Positions 59,340 to 64,000 of a stretch of 64,000 nt of DNA are shown one piece after another (positions within the stretch are counted from its first letter, which is position 1; the number at the start of each line of letters is the position of its first letter). Location: the NCBI RefSeq assembly GCF_004327335.1, contig NZ_QJUO01000002.1, forward strand, positions 216,459-280,458, read 5' to 3'. The notes under the pieces are model-generated. The model saw only the letters and a list, made by a program, of their open reading frames with translations, was not told the DNA's origin and searched no databases. The stretch is from Stutzerimonas kirkiae. Its GTDB lineage: Bacteria > Pseudomonadota > Gammaproteobacteria > Pseudomonadales > Pseudomonadaceae. The position numbers and the translations under genes were made by a program.

Positions 59340-59711
59340 ATGGCCGCAACCAGACCCGGCCTGCGCCTGTACGGAATCAAAGCATGCGACACCATGAAAA
59401 AGGCTCGAACCTGGCTGGAAGAACATGGCCTGCCCTATGACTTCCATGACTACAAGAGCGCCGGTATCGACCGCGCTCACCTGCAGGCCTGGTGCGACGA
59501 ACATGGCTGGCAGGTCGTACTCAACCGTGCCGGCACCACCTTCCGCAAGCTCGACGATGCGCAGAAGGCCGACCTCGACCAGGCCAAAGCCATCGAACTG
59601 ATGCTGGCGCAACCGTCGATGATCAAACGCCCGGTGCTAGAACTGGGCGACAAGACACTGGTCGGATTCAAGCCCGACACCTACGCTGCCGAACTGGCCA
59701 GCACGAACTGA
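59340..59711 (+). CDS. ArsC/Spx-like reductase family protein
   Basis: A 123-residue YffB-type protein of the ArsC superfamily: L-Y-G-I-K-A-C-D-T-M-K-K-A-R-T-W-L with a single active-site cysteine, and K-R-P-V-L-E for the cis-Pro loop. The YffB branch is thought to be glutathione-dependent and not a true arsenate reductase. AAGGAGG eight bases before the ATG at 59340 fixes the start. Confidence 0.87.
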   Translation: MAATRPGLRLYGIKACDTMKKARTWLEEHGLPYDFHDYKSAGIDRAHLQAWCDEHGWQVVLNRAGTTFRKLDDAQKADLDQAKAIELMLAQPSMIKRPVLELGDKTLVGFKPDTYAAELASTN

Positions 59712-59754
59712 ACCACGCCCGCACGGCGGACGTGCTCTACACAAGGATAATCCG

Positions 59755-60789
59755 ATGTCCAGCAACACCTTCAGCCTCGCCTTCGGCGTCGGCACCCAGA
59801 ACCGCCAGGGCAACTGGCTGGAAGTCTTCTACGCACAGCCCCTGCTGAACCCGGACAGCGCGCTGGTGGACGCCGTCGCACCGCTGCTGGGCTATAGCGG
59901 TGGCAACCAGGCGATCGCCATCAACACCACCCAGGCGGCCCAACTGGCCGACGCCATCAAGCCGCTGGACGCGGTCCAGCATGCCCTGCTCACCCGCCTG
60001 GCTGAAAGCCACCGTCCGCTGGTAGTCACCATCCTGGCGGAAGACGCGGCCCTGACCTCCACCCCGGAGGCCTACCTCAAGCTGCACCTGCTGTCCCATC
60101 GCCTGGCCAGGCCGCACGGCCTGAACCTCGCCGGCATCTTCCCGCTGCTGCCCAACGTCGCCTGGACCAACCATGGCGCGGTGGACCTGGCCGAACTGGC
60201 CGAACTGCAACTGGAAGCACGCCTGAAAGGCGACCTGCTGGAAGTCTTCTCGGTGGACAAATTCCCGAAAATGACCGACTACGTGGTGCCGAGCGGGGTA
60301 CGTATCGCCGACAGCGCCCGTATCCGCCTGGGCGCCTACATCGGTGAAGGCACCACGGTGATGCACGAGGGCTTCGTCAACTTCAACGCCGGCACCGCCG
60401 GCCCGGGCATGATCGAGGGCCGGGTCTCGGCCGGGGTCTTCATCGGCAAGGGCTCGGACCTCGGTGGCGGCTGCTCGACCATGGGCACCCTGTCCGGCGG
60501 CGGCAATATCGTCATTTCCGTCGGCGAAGGCTGCCTGATAGGCGCCAATGCAGGGATTGGCATCCCGCTGGGCGATCGCAACACCGTGGAGTCCGGCCTG
60601 TACCTCACCGCCGGCACCAAGGTCGCCCTGCTGGACGACCAGAACCAGTTGGTTCAAGTGGTCAAGGCCCGCGAACTGGCCGGCCAGAATGACCTGCTGT
60701 TCCGCCGCAACTCCCAGACCGGCGCAGTGGAATGCAAGAGCAACCGTTCCGCCATCGAGCTGAACGAAGCCCTGCACGCCCATAACTGA
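59755..60789 (+). CDS. dapD: tetrahydrodipicolinate N-succinyltransferase
   Basis: A 344-residue enzyme adding succinyl from succinyl-CoA to tetrahydrodipicolinate in the DAP/lysine pathway. Left-handed beta-helix hexapeptide region from about residue 190 (I-R-L-G-A-Y-I-G-E-G-T-T-V-M) to 290. The length of 344, longer than the 274-residue enteric form, is the Pseudomonas type. Acts one step before DapC, encoded 1.1 kb upstream. A strong hairpin follows. Confidence 0.95.
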   Translation: MSSNTFSLAFGVGTQNRQGNWLEVFYAQPLLNPDSALVDAVAPLLGYSGGNQAIAINTTQAAQLADAIKPLDAVQHALLTRLAESHRPLVVTILAEDAALTSTPEAYLKLHLLSHRLARPHGLNLAGIFPLLPNVAWTNHGAVDLAELAELQLEARLKGDLLEVFSVDKFPKMTDYVVPSGVRIADSARIRLGAYIGEGTTVMHEGFVNFNAGTAGPGMIEGRVSAGVFIGKGSDLGGGCSTMGTLSGGGNIVISVGEGCLIGANAGIGIPLGDRNTVESGLYLTAGTKVALLDDQNQLVQVVKARELAGQNDLLFRRNSQTGAVECKSNRSAIELNEALHAHN

Positions 60790-60795
60790 GCGACT

Positions 60796-60825
60796 GCCGC
60801 GCCATGCGTCCATGCATGGCGCGGC
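60796..60825 (+). terminator. hairpin after dapD
   Basis: GCCGCGCCATG and CATGGCGCGGC form a perfect 11-bp stem with an 8-nt loop, seven bases after the dapD stop. Confidence 0.65.
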
Positions 60826-60846
60826 CCATGATTCGAGTTCCCTCCC

Positions 60847-62055
60847 GTGCCCGTCCTGATTGTCGATGAGTTCGTCAGTTTCACCCTGGCGATCATGCTG
60901 CTGTTCGCCGGAAAGATCCTGACCCTGCGCACCGAGCTGTTACGCCGCTACAGTATTCCTGAACCCGTGATTGGCGGTTTCATCTGTGCGGCGGTGGTCG
61001 CTTTCGCTTATTACGTACTGGGCACGCAGATCCAGTTCGAACTCCAGGTACGCGACCTGCTGATGCTGTATTTCTTCGCCGCCATCGGCCTGAAGGCGGA
61101 CCTGCGCACCCTGCTCAAAGGCGGTCGCCCGCTGCTGGTCCTGCTGCTGTTGGCCAGTGTCTTCATCGTCCTGCAGAACCTGCTGGGCATGGGCGTCGCG
61201 ACGGCCTTCGGCCTGGAACCGCGGGCCGGGCTGATGGCCGGGTCGATCTCGCTCACCGGGGGCGTCGGCACCACACTGGCGTGGGCGCCGCAATTCGTCG
61301 AGCAACTGGGCATCGCCAACGCCATGGAGCTGGGGATCGCCAGCAACACCCTGGGCCTGATCGCCGCCTGCATGCTCGGCGGGCCGATCGCCCGCTACCT
61401 GATGCAGCGCCATCGCCTGCAACCCTCGGACAACACCCACCTGGACATAGGCCGCTCCTATGAAGAGGAACAACCCAAGCTCGACTACTACGGCGTGCTC
61501 TGGGCCTGGATGGGCCTGAACGTGGCCCTGTTGCTGGGACAGGGCATCGCCGAGACGCTGGAAAGCGCCGGCCTCAACCTGCCACGTTTCGTCAGTTGCC
61601 TGCTGGCCGGCATCCTGATCCGCAACCTGCTGCCCCACCTGCTGGGCCGCCAGCTCGCCCGCAACTGGCCCGGCGCCCAGCAGGGGCTGGCGCTGATCTC
61701 GGATATCTGCCTGGGCATGTTCCTGACCATGGCGCTGATGAGCCTCAGGCTATGGGAGCTGCAATCGGTATTCTTCTTCATACTGGTGGCCATCGGACTG
61801 CAACTGCTGCTATGCATCGCCTACATCCTGCTGGTGGTCTTCCGCTGCATGGGACGGGACTACGAAGCGGCGGTGATCTGCGCCGGCTTCGGTGGTATCA
61901 GCCTGGGCTCGACGGCCACGGCGGTGGTCAACATGACCGCCGTGGCGCAACAGTACGGGGCGGCGCACCGGGCCTTCATCCTGGTGCCACTGGTATGCGG
62001 TTTCTTCATCGACCTGGTCAATGCGCTGGTCATTCACTTCTTCACGGGACTCTAG
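60847..62055 (+). CDS. gltS: sodium/glutamate symporter
   Basis: A 402-residue inner-membrane carrier of the ESS family importing glutamate with Na+. About ten hydrophobic segments; G-S-I-S-L-T-G-G-V-G-T in the first half and G-F-G-G-I-S-L-G-S-T-A-T-A in the second are the two re-entrant-loop motifs of GltS. The start is a GTG at 60847, with no in-frame ATG nearby and a weak RBS. Its stop is 2 bp before csdA, suggesting cotranscription. Confidence 0.88.
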   Translation: MPVLIVDEFVSFTLAIMLLFAGKILTLRTELLRRYSIPEPVIGGFICAAVVAFAYYVLGTQIQFELQVRDLLMLYFFAAIGLKADLRTLLKGGRPLLVLLLLASVFIVLQNLLGMGVATAFGLEPRAGLMAGSISLTGGVGTTLAWAPQFVEQLGIANAMELGIASNTLGLIAACMLGGPIARYLMQRHRLQPSDNTHLDIGRSYEEEQPKLDYYGVLWAWMGLNVALLLGQGIAETLESAGLNLPRFVSCLLAGILIRNLLPHLLGRQLARNWPGAQQGLALISDICLGMFLTMALMSLRLWELQSVFFFILVAIGLQLLLCIAYILLVVFRCMGRDYEAAVICAGFGGISLGSTATAVVNMTAVAQQYGAAHRAFILVPLVCGFFIDLVNALVIHFFTGL

Positions 62056-62057
62056 GC

Positions 62058-63266
62058 ATGCCCCTCATCACCTCGCCATGGCGCCAGGATTTCCCCGGTA
62101 TTCTCGCCCTGCAGGCCGACGGGCAGACCTACCTGGACAGCGCCGCCACCGCGCAGAAACCCCAGGCCATGCTCGATGCCCTGCTCGATCACTACCGCCA
62201 TGGCACGGCCAACGTCCATCGTGCCCAGCACCCGCCGGCCGAGCGCACCACCCGCGCCTTCGAAGACACCCGCGCCGCCGTCGCGCGCTGGCTGAACGCC
62301 GCGCGCCCGAGCGAGATCGTCTTCACCCATGGCGCCACCGAGGCCTTCAATCTGCTGGCCTATGCACTGGAAAGCGAATTCGCGGCCGGCGACGAGATCG
62401 TCATCAGCGCGCTGGAACACCACGCCAACCTGCTGCCCTGGCAACAACTGGCGCGCCGCCGTGGCCTTGCGCTGCGCGTACTGCCGCTGGACGAGCGGGG
62501 CCATATCGACCTGCTCCAGGCACAGGCGATCATCGGCGCGAACACCCGCCTGCTCGCCATCAGCCAGCTCTCCAACGTCCTCGGCAACCGCCAGCCGCTG
62601 CCGGAACTGCTGGCGCTGGCCAGGCGGCACGGGGCGCTCACGGTGGTCGACGGCGCCCAGGGTGTGGTGCATGCACGCCAGGACGTACGCGCGCTGGGCT
62701 GCGATTTCTATGTGTTCTCCAGCCACAAGCTGTACGGCCCCGACGGCCTGGGCATTCTCTATGGGCGGGAAGACGCCCTCGCCCGCCTGGCGCCTTGGCA
62801 GTTCGGCGGCGAAATGCTGCAGGAAGCCGACTACCAGTGGGCCAGCTTCCGCGCGGCCCCCATGGGGCTGGAGGCCGGCACCCCGCCCATAGGGCCGGTG
62901 ATCGGCTTCGGTGCGACCTTGCAATACCTCTCTTCCCTCGACCCACTGCGGGTTCAGGAACATGAACGACGGCTGCACCAGGCCCTGCTCGACGGTCTTA
63001 GCCAGCGCCGTGGCGTCGTCCTGCTCGGCACGCCGGACAGCGCCCTCGCCAGCTTTATCGTGCAAGGCGTCCATCATGCCGACCTGGCCCAGTTGCTCGG
63101 TGAACAGGGCGTTGCCGTGCGCAGTGGCAGCCACTGCGCCATGCCGCTGCTACGCAGCCTCGGGCATGACGGCGCCCTGCGCGTATCCCTGGGGCTGTAC
63201 AACGACGAACATGACCTGCGGCGCTTTTTCGATGCGCTGGACCAGGCCCTGGAGATACTGCGATGA
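62058..63266 (+). CDS. csdA: cysteine desulfurase CsdA
   Basis: A 402-residue PLP enzyme of the SufS/CsdA group II, releasing sulfur from cysteine (or selenium from selenocysteine) for Fe-S or tRNA thiolation pathways. Features D-S-A-A-T-A-Q-K-P, N-V-H-R, the PLP lysine in S-S-H-K-L-Y-G-P, and the persulfide cysteine in R-S-G-S-H-C-A-M-P. The ATG at 62058 follows the gltS stop by 2 bp. Its stop overlaps the csdE start by 4 nt, so CsdA and its sulfur acceptor are coupled. Confidence 0.94.
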   Translation: MPLITSPWRQDFPGILALQADGQTYLDSAATAQKPQAMLDALLDHYRHGTANVHRAQHPPAERTTRAFEDTRAAVARWLNAARPSEIVFTHGATEAFNLLAYALESEFAAGDEIVISALEHHANLLPWQQLARRRGLALRVLPLDERGHIDLLQAQAIIGANTRLLAISQLSNVLGNRQPLPELLALARRHGALTVVDGAQGVVHARQDVRALGCDFYVFSSHKLYGPDGLGILYGREDALARLAPWQFGGEMLQEADYQWASFRAAPMGLEAGTPPIGPVIGFGATLQYLSSLDPLRVQEHERRLHQALLDGLSQRRGVVLLGTPDSALASFIVQGVHHADLAQLLGEQGVAVRSGSHCAMPLLRSLGHDGALRVSLGLYNDEHDLRRFFDALDQALEILR

Positions 63267-63682
63267 CCTCGCTGCCAGCCGAAGCCCGGGAGGCACTGGC
63301 GCAGTTCGCCGACTGCCAGGGCTGGGAGGCGCGCGCCCGACTGCTGATGCAGTGGGGCGAACGGCTGGCCCCGCTCGCCCCGCAAGAGCGCTGCGACACC
63401 AACCGCGTGGAAGGCTGCGAAAGCCGGGTCTGGCTGGTCGCGCAACACCAGGGCGGGCACTGGCAACTGCGCGCCGACAGCGATGCCCGCCTGCTACGCG
63501 GCCTGCTGGCGCTATTGCTGGTGCGTATCCAGGGCCTCGATGGCAAAACCCTGGAAACCCTCGACCTGGCCGAATGGTTCCAGCAACTGGGGCTCGCCCG
63601 CCAGCTCTCGCCATCGCGCAGCAATGGACTGCACGCGGTGTTGCAACGTATCCACGGCATCATCACCAACCCGCAAGCGTAA
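63263..63682 (+). CDS. csdE: sulfur acceptor protein CsdE, SufE family
   Basis: A 139-residue SufE-fold protein that takes persulfide sulfur from CsdA. The acceptor cysteine lies in N-R-V-E-G-C-E-S-R-V-W-L, the invariant SufE motif. The start is in ATGA overlap with csdA. Family length. Confidence 0.94.
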   Translation: MTSLPAEAREALAQFADCQGWEARARLLMQWGERLAPLAPQERCDTNRVEGCESRVWLVAQHQGGHWQLRADSDARLLRGLLALLLVRIQGLDGKTLETLDLAEWFQQLGLARQLSPSRSNGLHAVLQRIHGIITNPQA

Positions 63683-63860
63683 GACTCGTTGCCGTCCCTG
63701 GCGGCGAAGGCCCGCCCCGCCACCAGGCATCCGCACAGCCACTCGCGCTGAAGCCAGACCTCTTGCCAATCCAGTTGATGAGACGAAGCTCTTGCGTACC
63801 CAGGCACCCCGTTCGCGGGCAGCCCATGCCTGCGGGAGCCGCCCATCATTTTCCCACCAA
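63683..63860. repeat. partial copy of the 13.2-kb double-hairpin repeat
   Basis: GGCGGCGAAGG...CGCCCCGCCACCAGGCATCCGCACAG, then CTGAAGCCAGACCTCTTGCCAATCCAG, matches the right half of the element at 13222-13395. No gene is seen up to the intron-like segment. Confidence 0.6.
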
Positions 63861-64000
63861 TCGGCATAGGGGGCAGTCCTCATGGACTGCGCCCCTGCCA
63901 CACCACCCGGCATGCGGGTCCGCACCGGGCGGTTCGAGAGATTGAGATCATGAGAGCCGGGGCAGTCCCAAGCGGTCGAACCAGGCCAGGTTCAGCACGC
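63861..64000 (-). mobile_element. 3' end of a group II intron (continues beyond the window)
   Basis: On the minus strand, after an ORF stop, comes GAACCGCCCGGTGCGGACC...GCATGCCGGGTGGTGTGGC and a hairpin ending in CCCCCTATGCCGAT. That stem-loop pattern is the one that follows intron-encoded reverse transcriptases of bacterial group II introns (domain IV-VI region). The 5' part lies outside the window, so the call rests on the 3' landmark only. Confidence 0.55.
63948..64000 (-). CDS. C terminus of probable group II intron reverse transcriptase (partial)
   Basis: Only the last 16 codons and the stop are inside the window: V-L-N-L-A-W-F-D-R-L-G-L-P-R-L-S-stop. The W-F-x-x-L-G-L-P-x-L tail fits intron-encoded RT/maturase ends, and the intron-like RNA segment follows immediately. 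Identification depends on the sequence beyond the edge. Confidence 0.45.
   Translation of the reverse strand, partial: VLNLAWFDRLGLPRLS

Overview
The window is a GC-rich, densely packed bacterial chromosome segment. Its gene content and neighbourhoods point to Pseudomonas sensu lato: gacA-uvrC-pgsA-tRNA-Gly, tsaB-adk-ppc with an lptF-like OmpA lipoprotein, lysS-prfB, hda-purM-purN, dapC-thioredoxin-arsC-like-dapD-gltS-csdAE, and a Zur-controlled folE2-dksA2-zigA zinc-sparing operon. Almost all core genes are intact. Frameshifts and truncations are concentrated in one accessory block.

Layout. 1-9.8 kb: a 5'-truncated membrane hydrolase, an HBM-type chemoreceptor, an ABC exporter coupled to a DsbA-like oxidoreductase, trhO, DUF1883, bolA-like, DUF2059 and fumC. 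9.8-13.1 kb: two divergent regulator/enzyme pairs (qorB/HxlR and pirin/LysR), each with a candidate palindromic operator. 13.7-17.6 kb: a coupled MHYT hybrid kinase and REC-HD-GYP pair, a c-di-GMP-type output module. 18.4-19.0 kb: a nitroreductase.

19.6-28.1 kb: a decaying genomic island at the 3' end of tRNA-Gly(GCC), framed by collinear 122-bp direct repeats exactly 8374 bp apart. It is more AT-rich than its surroundings and carries an iron/heme-uptake theme: a truncated FptX/RhtX-like permease fused to a beheaded HlyD adaptor, an AraC regulator behind a Fur-like box, a frameshifted large TonB-dependent receptor, a truncated small ORF, and a P4-type integrase with two frameshifts.

28.2-34.6 kb: pgsA, uvrC, gacA, a NahK/ErcS'-like hybrid kinase coupled to an ErcA-like iron alcohol dehydrogenase, and tRNA-Leu(UAA). 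34.9-37.6 kb: the Zur operon. 37.8-46.3 kb: rsmJ, DUF72, tsaB, adk, ppc and two DUF4398/OmpA lipoproteins. 46.4-53.8 kb: a DUF1704 protein, lysS, prfB with its +1 programmed frameshift, rlmF, hda and DUF2066. 54.2-63.7 kb: purM-purN-DUF3108, a lipoprotein, dapC, a thioredoxin, an ArsC-like protein, dapD, gltS and csdA-csdE. The right edge holds what looks like the 3' end of a group II intron.

Several families of short dispersed palindromic elements fill the gaps between genes. The main one, about 60-90 bp with arms like GCTGGAGGCTGGACGA, occurs about nine times. There are also two MITE-like families, one of them carrying a nested copy of the main repeat, a large double hairpin, a REP-like pair and a 7x7-bp tandem repeat.
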